NCBI RefSeq assembly: GCF_002843175.1
Contig: NZ_PJEO01000052.1
Span: forward strand, 87,418 to 151,417
Length of the DNA: 64,000 nt
Reading direction: 5' to 3'
Source of the DNA: Confluentibacter flavum
GTDB lineage: Bacteria > Bacteroidota > Bacteroidia > Flavobacteriales > Flavobacteriaceae
The number at the start of each line of letters is the position of its first letter. Within the stretch, counting starts at the first letter, position 1. Of the stretch, positions 1 to 10,151 are shown in pieces. A program made the position numbers and the translations under genes. Below the pieces are notes generated by a model. That model ran no database searches. It was not told the origin of the DNA and saw only the letters and a list, made by a program, of their open reading frames with translations.

Positions 1-402
1 ATCTAAGGATGTAGCCAAATATGAATTACTTACCTTTAAAGAATCATTTTGCGCCATTAATACATCCATTTCTTTTTGTAATGAAAGATATTGGCTTTTG
101 TATTTCCACAAGCTTTTCACATTAGTTTCAGATATTTTTAATGAATCTATTAATCCTTGAATGCGCGCTCTTGCTTCAATTAAGTCTTTATTAGCAACTT
201 TGTTCTCACTTATAGCAACATCATATTGTTTTGCCATAGCATTTAAATCATTCATTACTAATTGTTTTTCTTCAGTTAATTCATTTTGGGTTTCTTTACT
301 GTTTTTGTAAAGGTTCATTGTATAAAACCCAGTTGCTAAAAATAGGACTAAAGCAATGCCTAAACCTACCTTTAATCCAATACTACTTTTGTTGTTTTCC
401 AT
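1..402 (-). CDS. Membrane-anchored coiled-coil protein, N-terminal part (runs off the left edge)
   Basis: An open frame reads leftward from an ATG at 402 to the window edge, giving the first 134 residues. It begins MENNKSSIGLKVGLGIALVL: a short charged N-terminus, then one hydrophobic segment at about residues 9-28, then a long stretch rich in Glu, Lys, Asn, Leu and Ser with heptad-like spacing, typical of a coiled coil. This predicts a bitopic inner-membrane protein with an extended helical periplasmic or cytoplasmic part. I do not recognise a characterised family. The gene lies downstream of gyrA and the TPR gene in the same direction, but a strong terminator at 550-586 separates them, so it is probably transcribed on its own. 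The C-terminal part lies outside the window and could carry a further domain. Confidence 0.75.
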   Translation of the reverse strand, partial: MENNKSSIGLKVGLGIALVLFLATGFYTMNLYKNSKETQNELTEEKQLVMNDLNAMAKQYDVAISENKVANKDLIEARARIQGLIDSLKISETNVKSLWKYKSQYLSLQKEMDVLMAQNDSLKVSNSYLATSLD

Positions 403-549
403 GATTACTTGTTTTTTGTTGTACGTGTTTACTTTTATTTTTGACGGTTATTTTTTTTTTGGAAGGTTATATTTACTGTTTCTTCCATTTTTCATTATAT
501 ACGACTAACTTAAAAATATAGATGTTTATAAACTTATTTTTTATTTCCT

Positions 550-590
550 AAAAAAATAAAGGCTTATAATCAATTGATTATAAGCCTAAT
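550..590 (-). terminator. Intrinsic terminator after the TPR gene
   Basis: On the minus strand an 11-bp perfect stem (561-571 with 576-586, loop AATT) is followed by a T-rich run (559-550). It lies 20 bases past the TPR stop codon and closes the gyrA-TPR unit. Confidence 0.8.
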
Positions 591-607
591 TTAGATTTTG
601 ACAATAT

Positions 608-1858
608 TTAGTTTTCTGTATTTATAGAGTCTAATTTATCTTTCATTTCTTTTTGTTTGGCGGTATCTCCTAATATACTGTATATATTCATTAGTGTTGA
701 AGCTGCGCTAACATTTTTGGAATCTAATACTAAAGCTTTTTCTAGATAAGGTATGGCTTCTTTATAAACACCTTTGCGAACTTCTACTAATTCATCATAT
801 TTTTTATTATCTGCGCTAGAAGTGCCCAAATTATTCATTTCTTCAATTATACTTTGTTCTTTTTCCAACACAACTGCGGACATATTTATATAGGCATTAA
901 CATAGTCAGGATTTAATTCGATCGTTTTGCTATAATATTTTTTTGCAGATTCAGCATCTCCAGATTCAGCAGATAATACACCTAAATTATATTGAAGCTC
1001 AGCATTGTTTGGATCCATTTGTGTCGCTTTCTCCAAAAGTTTTTTAAACTCTTCATTATTACCCATTTTATAATAAATGTTTGCTTCTGATAAAATTAAA
1101 TTAACGTCATCTGGACTTTCAGCTTTAGCATCTTTAATAGCCGCAATGGCTTTTTCATTGTCTCCCTGTGTGACATAGATAAGAGCAACATTTTTAACTA
1201 TCTCTGGTTTTTTTGATTCTGTTAAGCGCTCACCTGGATTTGTGTGTGTTCCTGATCTTACATATAAATCTCTTGCCGTTTTATCTAAAATATCTTCTTC
1301 TCCAGTTTCTTTGTTTGTAGCATAAAACTGTTTTTCAATACCAGTATATCCTACTTTTTTAAGTTCTTCATACAATGTTAAAGCTCTATCATATTCTTCT
1401 ACATTAACAGCTGTTACAGCTGCATAATATAGGAATGTTGTGTCTTGTTCACTTAATCTGTATGCTTTTTCAAAATATTTGGATGACGTTGAAAAGTCCT
1501 GTTTCTCATATAAATCATTTCCTTTGGTCAATATTGAATTGACCATAGTTTGCTTTAATTCACTACTTTCAGCCACATAAGCACCTTCAACTTTTCCTAA
1601 ACTTTCAATAGCAGCATCAATATCAGCCATTGACCCAGCGCCACCTGCGTATAAAGCTTGAGCATTTAGAAAATAGTATTGAGCTTTAGTTTTCTCATCC
1701 ATAGCAGACATTAAACTTTCTGCTTGCTTTAATGCTGACTTAGCTTCAGCATAATTGTTTCCTTTAATAGCTTTTTCTACGGCTTTCAATTCTTTTTTTT
1801 GTGCAAATGAAAATGCGCTTATTGAAATTGCTAAAGCTATGATAATCTGTTTTTTCAT
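608..1858 (-). CDS. Secreted tetratricopeptide-repeat protein
   Basis: A 416-residue protein starting at the ATG at 1858 (MKKQIIIALAISISAFSFAQ), a clear Sec signal peptide ending at a typical Flavobacteria FAQ cleavage site. A longer reading from 1936 would add 26 residues before the signal peptide and overlap the end of gyrA, so I reject it. The mature part is almost all helical TPR-type repeats; one well-formed repeat is NAELQYNLGVLSAESGD, and several lie between about residues 90 and 330. It is probably a periplasmic protein-interaction scaffold. It sits 19 bases downstream of gyrA in the same orientation and is likely co-transcribed. Its partner is unknown. Confidence 0.85.
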   Translation of the reverse strand: MKKQIIIALAISISAFSFAQKKELKAVEKAIKGNNYAEAKSALKQAESLMSAMDEKTKAQYYFLNAQALYAGGAGSMADIDAAIESLGKVEGAYVAESSELKQTMVNSILTKGNDLYEKQDFSTSSKYFEKAYRLSEQDTTFLYYAAVTAVNVEEYDRALTLYEELKKVGYTGIEKQFYATNKETGEEDILDKTARDLYVRSGTHTNPGERLTESKKPEIVKNVALIYVTQGDNEKAIAAIKDAKAESPDDVNLILSEANIYYKMGNNEEFKKLLEKATQMDPNNAELQYNLGVLSAESGDAESAKKYYSKTIELNPDYVNAYINMSAVVLEKEQSIIEEMNNLGTSSADNKKYDELVEVRKGVYKEAIPYLEKALVLDSKNVSAASTLMNIYSILGDTAKQKEMKDKLDSINTEN

Positions 1859-1877
1859 TTTAATAAATATTAGGTTC

Positions 1878-4439
1878 TTAAATGTCAATGTTATTTTCAT
1901 TATTATTATTATTATTATCAATAGTTGTGCCACCATCTATATCATCAGTATCTACAATGGTTTCATCCACACTGTCTTCATCATGCATTACTTTGGCTAC
2001 TGCGGCTATGGAGTCATTATTCTTTAAGTTTATAAGTTTAACACCTTGAGTTGCTCTACCCATTAATCTTAAGTCTTGAACGACCAAACGAATGGCGATA
2101 CCAGATTTATTGATAATCATTAAATCATCACTATCAGTGACACTTTTTATTGCTACTAAATTACCTGTTTTTTCTGTAATTGAAATGGTTTTTACGCCTT
2201 TTCCTCCTCTATTTGTTATTCTATAAACAGGTTCTCCATCTTCAGGGTCATCAATATATGTACGTTTACCATACCCATTTTCTGAAACAACCAAGACAGA
2301 TTCCTCTTGTGGGTTTTCAATGGTAATCATTCCTATAACTTCGTCTTGTTTGTTAGCAAGCGTGATGCCTCTTACACCAGAAGCACTTCGGCCCATTGGT
2401 CTGGTTTTGGCTTCTTCAAACCTAACGGCTTTACCAGATTTAAGTGCTAACATGACTTGGCTATTGCCTGTTGTTAATCTAGCTTCTAGTAAAATATCGT
2501 CTTCTTTAATAGTTATGGCATTGATACCATTTGTTCTAGGTCTAGAATATTGTTCCAACAATGTTTTTTTCACTTGACCTTGTTTGGTTGCCATGATAAC
2601 ATAATGGCTATTTATATACGCTTCGTCCTTAAGGTCTTGTGTACAAATAAATGCTTTTACAGCATCATCTTGCTCAATATTTATCAAATTTTGAATAGCC
2701 CTTCCTTTTGAGGTTTTACTGCCTTCTGGAATTTCATAAACGCGCATCCAAAAACATTTTCCTTTTTGGGTAAAGAATAGCATGTACTGATGGTTTGTAC
2801 CGACAAATAAATGTTCTAAGAAATCCTCATTTCTGGTAGTTGATGCTTTTTGCCCGACTCCTCCTCTATTTTGAGTTTTATATTCTGAAAGGGAAGTACG
2901 TTTGATATAACCTGCATGTGAAATAGTAATGACTACTTTTTCATCGGCAATCATATCTTCAATACTTAAATCCCCTCCCGCATATTCAATGGTTGAACGA
3001 CGTTCGTCACCATATTTTTCTCTTACAACTGCCAATTCGTCTTTAATGATCTCCATACGACGCTCTTTCTTGTCTAAGATATCTTTTAAGTCGATAATGA
3101 GTTTCATGATGTCTTCATATTCAGAACGCAATTTATCTTGCTCTAAACCTGTAAGTTGACGCAAACGCATTTCAACAATAGCTTTGGCCTGAATTTCTGA
3201 AAGTTCGAAACGTTTTATTAAGTTTTCGCGGGCTTCATCCGCATTTGAAGAAGCTCTAATGATAGCAATAACTTCATCTATATTATCCGATGCAATTATT
3301 AATCCTTCTAAAATATGAGCACGCTCTTCTGCTTTACGTAGTTCATAGGTAGTACGTCTTACAACGACTTCATGTCTATGCTCCACAAAATAGTGGATAA
3401 GTTGTTTTAAATTTAATAGCTGTGGCCGCCCATTTACAAGTGCAATATTATTGACGCTAAAAGACGATTGCAACGCCGTGTATTTGTATAATTTATTAAG
3501 AACAATGTTTGGTATGGCATCACGTTTTAACACGTAAACAATACGCATCCCATTTCTATCTGATTCATCACGAATGGTAGCAATTCCTTCCAGTTTTTTT
3601 TCATTTACCAAATCAGCAGTTTTTTTAATCATTTCTGCTTTATTAATTTGGTAAGGGATTTCGGTGACAATAATGCACTCGCGTCCTTGAACCTCTTCAA
3701 TTATGGCCTTACCACGTACAACAATTCTACCACGTCCGGTGTGAAATGCTTCCTTTACCCCATCATAGCCGTAAATGGTTCCTCCTGTTGGAAAATCTGG
3801 GGCTTTAACGTGCTTAATGAGCTCGTCTATTTCTATGTCTGCATTTTCAATATATGCTATAATTCCATTTACGACTTCTGTTATATTATGGGGAGGCATA
3901 TTTGTTGCCATACCCACGGCAATACCAGAGGCTCCATTAACTAAAAGCCCGGGAATACGTGTTGGCAATACGGTTGGCTCATGTAATGTATCATCGAAAT
4001 TTAACTTATGATCTACTGTCTCTTTTTCAATATCTGCCAGCATATCTTCAGATATTTTTCGCATACGCGCTTCCGTATAACGCATGGCTGCCGGACTATC
4101 ACCATCAATTGAACCAAAATTACCTTGTCCATCTACTAGCATGTAGCGTAAGCTCCATTCTTGAGCCATACGCACCATAGCATCATATACCGAAGTATCT
4201 CCATGTGGATGGTATTTACCTAAAACTTCACCAACTATTCTCGCTGATTTTTTGTGTGCTGTATTCGATCTAACTCCCAGTTCGTGCATACCATAAAGTA
4301 CACGTCTGTGAACCGGTTTCAAACCATCTCTTACATCTGGTAGAGCACGTGACACAATGACCGACATTGAGTAATCAATGTAAGCCGATTTCATTTCATC
4401 TTCAATGTTAATAGGGATCAATTTTTCTCCTTCTGCCAT
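1878..4439 (-). CDS. gyrA: DNA gyrase subunit A
   Basis: Gyrase A, 853 residues, the breakage-reunion subunit of the type II topoisomerase that introduces negative supercoils with GyrB. The catalytic tyrosine is Y121 in [10 protein letters not shown]. The quinolone-determining region reads [13 protein letters not shown], with Thr at position 82 and Asp at 86. The C-terminal beta-pinwheel carries the GyrA-box-like NRGGKGVK that wraps DNA. The start is the ATG at 4439. The protein ends in a short acidic tail with a run of six Asn encoded by an ATT/AAT microsatellite, beyond the usual pinwheel. No GyrB lies in the window. Assignment to GyrA rather than ParC rests on the full-length pinwheel and the GyrA box. 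Confidence 0.97.
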   Translation of the reverse strand: MAEGEKLIPINIEDEMKSAYIDYSMSVIVSRALPDVRDGLKPVHRRVLYGMHELGVRSNTAHKKSARIVGEVLGKYHPHGDTSVYDAMVRMAQEWSLRYMLVDGQGNFGSIDGDSPAAMRYTEARMRKISEDMLADIEKETVDHKLNFDDTLHEPTVLPTRIPGLLVNGASGIAVGMATNMPPHNITEVVNGIIAYIENADIEIDELIKHVKAPDFPTGGTIYGYDGVKEAFHTGRGRIVVRGKAIIEEVQGRECIIVTEIPYQINKAEMIKKTADLVNEKKLEGIATIRDESDRNGMRIVYVLKRDAIPNIVLNKLYKYTALQSSFSVNNIALVNGRPQLLNLKQLIHYFVEHRHEVVVRRTTYELRKAEERAHILEGLIIASDNIDEVIAIIRASSNADEARENLIKRFELSEIQAKAIVEMRLRQLTGLEQDKLRSEYEDIMKLIIDLKDILDKKERRMEIIKDELAVVREKYGDERRSTIEYAGGDLSIEDMIADEKVVITISHAGYIKRTSLSEYKTQNRGGVGQKASTTRNEDFLEHLFVGTNHQYMLFFTQKGKCFWMRVYEIPEGSKTSKGRAIQNLINIEQDDAVKAFICTQDLKDEAYINSHYVIMATKQGQVKKTLLEQYSRPRTNGINAITIKEDDILLEARLTTGNSQVMLALKSGKAVRFEEAKTRPMGRSASGVRGITLANKQDEVIGMITIENPQEESVLVVSENGYGKRTYIDDPEDGEPVYRITNRGGKGVKTISITEKTGNLVAIKSVTDSDDLMIINKSGIAIRLVVQDLRLMGRATQGVKLINLKNNDSIAAVAKVMHDEDSVDETIVDTDDIDGGTTIDNNNNNNENNIDI
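1899..1918. repeat. ATT trinucleotide microsatellite in the gyrA 3' end
   Basis: Nearly seven uninterrupted ATT units on the plus strand, read as AAT (Asn) codons in the last part of gyrA. This is a slippage-prone run inside an essential gene, but in a non-conserved tail where changes in length in steps of three would be harmless. Confidence 0.85.
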
Positions 4440-4699
4440 AGATATTTAATTAAGTTTTTATGAGTATTTCAAAACGTGCTAATATACGCATTTCAATAGT
4501 TATACAAGGTGTTTTTACCTTACTTTTTCGTGGTTTTTATTAACAATCAACCACTACTTTTTCGTTGATAAGTATGATGTTAAAAATTTTGATTTTATAA
4601 ACTTTTTTTCGTCAATTAGCAACTTACAGTCATTATTAAGGCATAGTTTTTGCCCATAGTAAAATGTTTTACTATTTTTATTGCAGAAAGAAGGTATTT

Positions 4700-7249
4700 A
4701 TGGATGATAATTTTTCCCCAAGAGTAAAAGATGTAATAGCTTACAGCAAAGAAGAAGCACTTCGTTTAGGCCATGATTTTATTGGAACTGAACATTTGAT
4801 GCTTGGCTTATTACGAGATGGAAATGGTAAAGCCATTAATATTCTAAATGCCCTTGACATAGATTTGAATCATTTAAGACGTAAAGTAGAAATACTAAGT
4901 CCTGCTAACCCAGCTATATCCGTATCTTCAAATCAAAAAAAGAATTTACACCTTACTAGGCAAGCAGAACGCGCTTTAAAAACTACTTTTTTAGAGGCTA
5001 AGCTTTTTCAAAGTACGTCAATAAATACCGCGCACCTATTATTGTGTATTTTAAGAAATGAAAACGACCCAACAACTAAACTTTTAAATAAGCTTAAAGT
5101 TGATTATGATAATGTTAAAGAACAATTCAAGTCTATGATTACAAATGACAATAATTTTATAGAACCAAAATCAGAATCTTTTCAAGATGATGATTCACAT
5201 AATGATGACGACACAACAAAAGACAATCTCTTTAACTCTCCAGCAGGAAAAACAAATAAAAAATCCAAAACCCCTGTCCTGGATAATTTTGGACGTGATT
5301 TAACAGCTCAAGCCGAAGAAGGGAAATTAGATCCTGTTGTGGGTAGGGAAAAAGAAATTGAACGCGTTTCCCAAATATTAAGCAGACGGAAAAAGAACAA
5401 TCCTTTACTTATTGGGGAACCAGGAGTTGGTAAATCGGCTATTGCAGAAGGACTTGCTTTAAGAATTGTGAAACGTAAAGTCTCTCGTATTCTTTTCAAT
5501 AAGCGTGTTGTAACGCTAGATTTAGCGAGCTTAGTTGCTGGCACCAAGTATCGCGGACAGTTTGAAGAACGTATGAAAGCTGTTATGAACGAGCTTGAAA
5601 AGAATGATGATGTTATTCTATTTATTGATGAAATCCACACTATTGTTGGGGCGGGTGGTGCTACAGGAAGTTTAGACGCTTCCAATATGTTTAAACCAGC
5701 ATTGGCGAGAGGTGAAATTCAATGTATTGGTGCTACTACTCTTGATGAATATAGGCAATATATTGAGAAGGATGGCGCTTTAGAACGTCGTTTTCAAAAA
5801 GTAATCGTAGAACCTACAACGGTTGAAGAAACCATTGAAATCCTTAACAATATAAAAAGTAAATACGAAGATCATCATAACGTCGATTATACTCCAGAAG
5901 CAATCGAGGCTTGCGTAAAACTTACTAATCGTTATATGACCGAACGCTTCTTACCAGACAAAGCTATTGATGCTTTGGATGAAGCTGGTTCAAGGGTACA
6001 TATCATAAATATTGAGGTTCCTAAACAAATCCTTGAACTAGAAAAACAACTTGAAGATGTTAAAGAAACTAAGAATTCAGTTGTAAGGAAACAAAAATAT
6101 GAAGAGGCCGCTAAACTTCGTGATGATGAAAAACGCATTGAAAAAGAATTAGCCATAGCTCAAGAAAAATGGGAAGAAGAAACCAAACAACACCGCGAAA
6201 TTGTTACTGAAGATAATGTTGCAGATGTGGTGTCTATGATGACCGGAATTCCAGTAAATAGAATTGCGCAAACTGAAATTAATAAACTTGCGGAATTACC
6301 TAATTTGATAAAAGGGAAAGTTATTGGTCAAGATGAAGCTGTTGCTAAAGTGGTAAAAGCGATTCAACGTAACCGTGCTGGCTTAAAAGACCCTAACAAA
6401 CCTATTGGATCATTTATATTTTTAGGTCAAACAGGTGTTGGTAAAACGCAGTTGGCAAAAGTTTTATCTAGGGAACTATTTGACAGTGATGATTCTTTAG
6501 TTAGAATTGATATGAGCGAATACATGGAAAAATTTGCGATTTCAAGATTAGTTGGAGCACCTCCGGGATATGTAGGTTATGAAGAAGGTGGACAATTAAC
6601 TGAAAAAGTGAGACGTAAGCCTTATGCCGTAATTTTATTGGATGAAATTGAAAAAGCACACCCTGATGTTTTCAATATGCTTTTACAAGTGCTTGATGAT
6701 GGCTATTTAACGGATAGTTTAGGAAGAAAAATAGATTTTAGGAATACGATTATCATCATGACGTCTAATATTGGAGCCAGAAAACTTAAAGATTTTGGAG
6801 CAGGTATTGGGTTTGGTACAGCATCTCAAAAATCACAAGAAGACGCCAATGCAAAAAGCGTTATAGAAAATGCCTTAAAAAAATCGTTTGCACCTGAGTT
6901 TCTAAATAGAATTGATGATGTGGTGGTTTTTAATTCTTTGGAAAGAGAAGACATCAACAAAATCATTGATATTGAATTAAATAAACTTCTATTAAGAATT
7001 AAAGATTTGGGATATATTTTAGAACTTAGTGATAGTGCCAAAGATTTTATTGCTGATAAAGGCTTCGATAAGCAATATGGTGCAAGACCATTAAACCGTG
7101 CCATACAAAAATATATTGAAGATGCCTTAGCTGAAGAAATTATTACCTCTCATTTACAAGATGGCGATAAGATTTTTATAGATTTAGACAAAACAAAAGA
7201 TGAATTAAAAATTAAGGTTGAAAAAGCTGAAAAGCCTACAGAATCTTAA
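4700..7249 (+). CDS. clpC: ClpC-type AAA+ chaperone/ATPase
   Basis: An 849-residue Hsp100 ATPase that unfolds substrates and feeds them to the ClpP peptidase. The start at 4700 (MDDNFSPRVKDV) is where the conserved N-domain begins; an in-frame codon at 4664 would add an unlikely 12-residue leader. Domains in order: double Clp-N repeat (1-145), an acidic Asp/Asn-rich linker (about 155-180), AAA+ domain 1 with Walker A GEPGVGKS (239-246) and Walker B FIDEIH (308-313), a UVR-containing middle region (about 440-500), and AAA+ domain 2 with Walker A GQTGVGKT (576-583) and a D2-small domain. It is divergent from gyrA, with about 260 bases between them. The short middle domain and UVR motif favour ClpC over ClpB. 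Confidence 0.95.
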   Translation: MDDNFSPRVKDVIAYSKEEALRLGHDFIGTEHLMLGLLRDGNGKAINILNALDIDLNHLRRKVEILSPANPAISVSSNQKKNLHLTRQAERALKTTFLEAKLFQSTSINTAHLLLCILRNENDPTTKLLNKLKVDYDNVKEQFKSMITNDNNFIEPKSESFQDDDSHNDDDTTKDNLFNSPAGKTNKKSKTPVLDNFGRDLTAQAEEGKLDPVVGREKEIERVSQILSRRKKNNPLLIGEPGVGKSAIAEGLALRIVKRKVSRILFNKRVVTLDLASLVAGTKYRGQFEERMKAVMNELEKNDDVILFIDEIHTIVGAGGATGSLDASNMFKPALARGEIQCIGATTLDEYRQYIEKDGALERRFQKVIVEPTTVEETIEILNNIKSKYEDHHNVDYTPEAIEACVKLTNRYMTERFLPDKAIDALDEAGSRVHIINIEVPKQILELEKQLEDVKETKNSVVRKQKYEEAAKLRDDEKRIEKELAIAQEKWEEETKQHREIVTEDNVADVVSMMTGIPVNRIAQTEINKLAELPNLIKGKVIGQDEAVAKVVKAIQRNRAGLKDPNKPIGSFIFLGQTGVGKTQLAKVLSRELFDSDDSLVRIDMSEYMEKFAISRLVGAPPGYVGYEEGGQLTEKVRRKPYAVILLDEIEKAHPDVFNMLLQVLDDGYLTDSLGRKIDFRNTIIIMTSNIGARKLKDFGAGIGFGTASQKSQEDANAKSVIENALKKSFAPEFLNRIDDVVVFNSLEREDINKIIDIELNKLLLRIKDLGYILELSDSAKDFIADKGFDKQYGARPLNRAIQKYIEDALAEEIITSHLQDGDKIFIDLDKTKDELKIKVEKAEKPTES

Positions 7250-7270
7250 AGATGACCAAATTATATTTGA

Positions 7271-7299
7271 AGCCTAAATCAGTGATTTTAGGCTTTTTT
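7271..7299 (+). terminator. Terminator after clpC
   Basis: Stem AGCCTAAA (7271-7278) with TTTAGGCT (7287-7294), followed by a T run to 7299. The T run overlaps the stop codon of the convergent MFS gene (7298-7300). Confidence 0.8.
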
Positions 7300-8623
7300 A
7301 TTTCATTTCCTGAAATTTAGGCACTCGAAACAATAAAATGATTCCTGCCAAAAAGAATACAAATAAGAATAAGATAGCATTGCGCATACTTCCTGTTACT
7401 TGTGCAACAAAACCATAAAGAAAAGTGCCTATAATAATTCCGATTTTTTCAGCCACATCATAAAAGCTAAAAAACGAGGCTGTATCTTTAGTCTCTGGTA
7501 AAAATTTAGAATAGGTAGATCTTGACAATGCTTGAATGCCTCCCATAACTATTCCCACAAATCCAGCAGCTATATAAAAATCTGTTGGCGTAATAACAAA
7601 ATAAGCATAAACACAAATAATAGCCCAAAGAACATTTATAATTATGAGTGTTTTTATGTTTCCTAGCACTCTCGAAATTCTGGCGGTTGTTATAGCACCA
7701 ACAATGGCAACAAGTTGGATAACCAATATGCTTACAATTAGCCCCATGGTACGTTCCGAGTCAGTTCCCCAAGCTATTTCTTCTTCACCAAAATATGTGG
7801 CTATAAGCATAACTGTTTGTACAGCCATACTGTAAACAAAAAACGCTACTAAATAACGCTTCAGTTTTATATTTTCTCCTAGTTGATTCCAAACTAATTT
7901 CAACTCTTTAAACCCATTAAGAATAATTTTTTTTCTTGGACTTTCTTTCTTGGTTCCAATGGGTAAATGAAAAAAAGTATATTGGCTAAAAACAATCCAC
8001 CATATACCAACAGAGACAAATGAATATTTCATGGCTTTTATCTCTGCAGCGCCATCAACATCTGTGTTTATTCCAAAAAAATCTGGCTTCATAATCATGG
8101 CCAGATTAAACAACAACAATATAACACTACCTACATACCCTAAAGAAAATCCTTTGGCACTAATTTTATCCTGTTGATATGGAAATGCAATGTCTGGCAA
8201 ATAGGAATTATTAATGGCAAAACTTACCCAAAAGCCAACCAGTCCAAAGAAATAACAAACTAAGCTGAAATAAATTTGATCTAAAGAAAACCAATATAAG
8301 CCTATACAAGAAATACCCCCTAAATAACAGAAAAATTTCATGAATATCTTTTTATTGCCTAAATAATCTGCAACACCCGAAATTAATGGCGTTATAACCG
8401 CTATAAAAACAAAAGCCAAAGATGTTGTGTAACTTATTAATGGTGCTCTAGCAATTTCGCCACCAAAAACCTCTACTTTTTCAATTTCCGAAACCCTAAA
8501 AAGTGCTCCATAAAATATAGGGAAAATGGCTGAGGCAATAACCAAACTATAAACCGAATTAGCCCAATCATAAAAAGCCCAAGCGTTTAATAGCTTTTTG
8601 TTTCCTTTTTCTAATATTACCAT
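7298..8623 (-). CDS. UMF1/Atg22-type MFS transporter
   Basis: A polytopic membrane protein of 441 residues with about 12 hydrophobic segments. The N-terminal NAWAFYDWANSVYSLVI is the hallmark of the UMF1 (Atg22-like) branch of the major facilitator superfamily; related proteins export amino acids or other small solutes, but the bacterial substrate is not known. I chose the ATG at 8623 (MVILEKGNKK). The upstream in-frame ATG at 8641 lies in the loop of the preceding gene's terminator hairpin. It follows the M48 protease gene, but the terminator between them ends directly at this start codon, so expression would need read-through or an internal promoter. Confidence 0.88.
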   Translation of the reverse strand: MVILEKGNKKLLNAWAFYDWANSVYSLVIASAIFPIFYGALFRVSEIEKVEVFGGEIARAPLISYTTSLAFVFIAVITPLISGVADYLGNKKIFMKFFCYLGGISCIGLYWFSLDQIYFSLVCYFFGLVGFWVSFAINNSYLPDIAFPYQQDKISAKGFSLGYVGSVILLLFNLAMIMKPDFFGINTDVDGAAEIKAMKYSFVSVGIWWIVFSQYTFFHLPIGTKKESPRKKIILNGFKELKLVWNQLGENIKLKRYLVAFFVYSMAVQTVMLIATYFGEEEIAWGTDSERTMGLIVSILVIQLVAIVGAITTARISRVLGNIKTLIIINVLWAIICVYAYFVITPTDFYIAAGFVGIVMGGIQALSRSTYSKFLPETKDTASFFSFYDVAEKIGIIIGTFLYGFVAQVTGSMRNAILFLFVFFLAGIILLFRVPKFQEMK

Positions 8624-8624
8624 A

Positions 8625-8654
8625 ATAAAAAAGCTGCCCATTAATAAGCAGCTT
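8625..8654 (-). terminator. Terminator after the M48 protease gene, abutting the next start codon
   Basis: On the minus strand AAGCTGC (8654-8648) pairs with GCAGCTT (8637-8631) around a 10-base loop, followed by six T. The ATG of the MFS gene begins two bases after this region. Confidence 0.75.
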
Positions 8655-8680
8655 CTAAAGTAATTAAATATTTTATATAA

Positions 8681-9511
8681 CTAGAATTTTCCTAAAGGTC
8701 TGTATGTTGTTACCCCAAACTTTTTAGCTTCTTCCTTCGCCAAAGGGGATAGTTTTTTAAGTTCAGCAATACGGGAATCGTTTGATGGATGTGTACTTAA
8801 AAATTCTGGTGGTGCTTGACCGCCACTATTAGCTTTCATGCGTACCCATAATGATGCTGCTTCATCTGGATTGTAACCAGCAACCGCCATTAAATACAAA
8901 CCGATTTTGTCAGCCTCCGACTCATGGTTTCTACTAAAAGGCAACATCACCCCAACTTGGGAACCAATACCATACGCTTGATTAAACATGTTTCTACTTT
9001 GTTCATCTTTAATAGCAACATTACCTGCAACCGCGCCTAATTGTTGTAGCATCCCAGCACTCATACGTTGCTGTCCATGGTTAGCAAGTGCATGTGCCAC
9101 CTCGTGTCCCATAATGGCTGCTATAGCTGTTTCATTTTCAGCAATTGGTAGAATTCCAGTATAGAAAACTATTTTTCCTCCAGGCATACACCAGGCGTTT
9201 ACTGTTTTATCATCTACTAAATTATATTCCCACTTGTAATCGTTAAGATAACCTTGTTGCCCATTGGCATTCATCCAACGCTCTGTTGCAGATTTAATTC
9301 GCTCACCTACCCTAGTAATCATTTCGGCATCCTTTGTTCCTTTAATAACTTTATTTTCATTTAAAAACTGATCATACTGTGCGAATGCAGAAGGGAACAG
9401 CTGTGAATTAGGGACCAACGCTAATGTTGATTTTCCCGTAAATGGATTGGTTGCACATGAAAAAATTAGAATTATGGCAGCAAATCCTAGAAGTGTGTTT
9501 TTAAGTTTCAT
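8681..9511 (-). CDS. M48-family metalloprotease, lipoprotein
   Basis: A 276-residue zinc metallopeptidase of family M48, the group that includes the E. coli envelope quality-control proteases LoiP and BepA. The N-terminus is a lipoprotein signal with lipobox IFSC and Cys at residue 19, so it should be anchored in the periplasm or outer membrane. The zinc motif HEVAH is at 136-140, and the third ligand lies in NHESEADKIGL downstream. The start ATG at 9511 precedes the signal peptide directly. It is divergent from the msrB pair, with a 160-base AT-rich spacer that contains no clear consensus promoter. Likely role: turnover of misfolded envelope proteins; substrates unknown. Confidence 0.92.
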   Translation of the reverse strand: MKLKNTLLGFAAIILIFSCATNPFTGKSTLALVPNSQLFPSAFAQYDQFLNENKVIKGTKDAEMITRVGERIKSATERWMNANGQQGYLNDYKWEYNLVDDKTVNAWCMPGGKIVFYTGILPIAENETAIAAIMGHEVAHALANHGQQRMSAGMLQQLGAVAGNVAIKDEQSRNMFNQAYGIGSQVGVMLPFSRNHESEADKIGLYLMAVAGYNPDEAASLWVRMKANSGGQAPPEFLSTHPSNDSRIAELKKLSPLAKEEAKKFGVTTYRPLGKF

Positions 9512-9671
9512 TGTTTAAAATGTTTAGAAAATATTTTAATAAAAATACAAAAACCGTTCCGTTTGTATCTTACATTTAATTTTTTGTTTATTATATAATT
9601 CAAATATTTATTGAACAAATACGTAATGCTTGTTGTATATTATCGACATAAGTAAAACTAATGTAATTTCT

Positions 9672-10151
9672 ATGAAAAAAATATTATTATTGGTTTCTGC
9701 TATTGTCTTAATAAATTGTAACGGTAATGCACAAAAGGAAACTAAGAAAGAATCTAAAACATACAAGGTGACCAAAACGGATGCTGAATGGAAATCGCAA
9801 CTTACTGCCTTAGAATATCATGTTCTGAGAGAAGAAGGTACTGAAACGGCTTTTAGCAGCCCTTTAAATGCAAACTACAAAGAAGGTATTTATGTTTGTA
9901 AAGCATGTAATACACCTTTGTTTAAAAGTGACCATAAATTTGATTCTGGTACTGGTTGGCCAAGTTTTGATAGAGAAATAAAAGGAAATGTCATTATTTC
10001 AAATGGTTCAGAATATTATGGACTAGAAGAACATTGTGCTGTATGTGGAGGCCATTTAGGCCATGTGTTTAACGATGGTCCAAAAAATACAACTGGTAAA
10101 CGTCATTGCATCAATGGCGTTGCTTTAAAATTCATACCAAAAAATGATTAA
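9672..10151 (+). CDS. msrB: Peptide-methionine (R)-S-oxide reductase, predicted lipoprotein
   Basis: MsrB of 159 residues that reduces methionine-R-sulfoxide in proteins. The ATG at 9672 gives MKKILLLVSAIVLINCNGNA, a lipoprotein-type signal with Cys at residue 16; the longer frame from 9630 would bury this signal and is rejected. Zinc CxxC pairs are seen in VCKACNTPLF and HCAVCGGHLGHVF; the catalytic Cys is in RHCINGVALKF. Before the GWPSF motif this copy has Thr (SGTGWPSF), whereas the next gene has Cys. It overlaps the following msrB by 8 bases, so the two are translated together. The signal suggests repair of envelope proteins, leaving the second copy for the cytoplasm. Confidence 0.93.
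   Translation: MKKILLLVSAIVLINCNGNAQKETKKESKTYKVTKTDAEWKSQLTALEYHVLREEGTETAFSSPLNANYKEGIYVCKACNTPLFKSDHKFDSGTGWPSFDREIKGNVIISNGSEYYGLEEHCAVCGGHLGHVFNDGPKNTTGKRHCINGVALKFIPKND

Noticed and set aside
1859..1936. A 26-residue N-terminal extension of the TPR protein
   Set aside because: It would place a poly-Ile leader before a good signal peptide and overlap the end of gyrA; it is the gyrA microsatellite read in another frame.
4190..4200. Thr82 of GyrA as a quinolone-resistance change
   Set aside because: Thr at this position is the ordinary state in Flavobacteria; the rest of the region is wild type.
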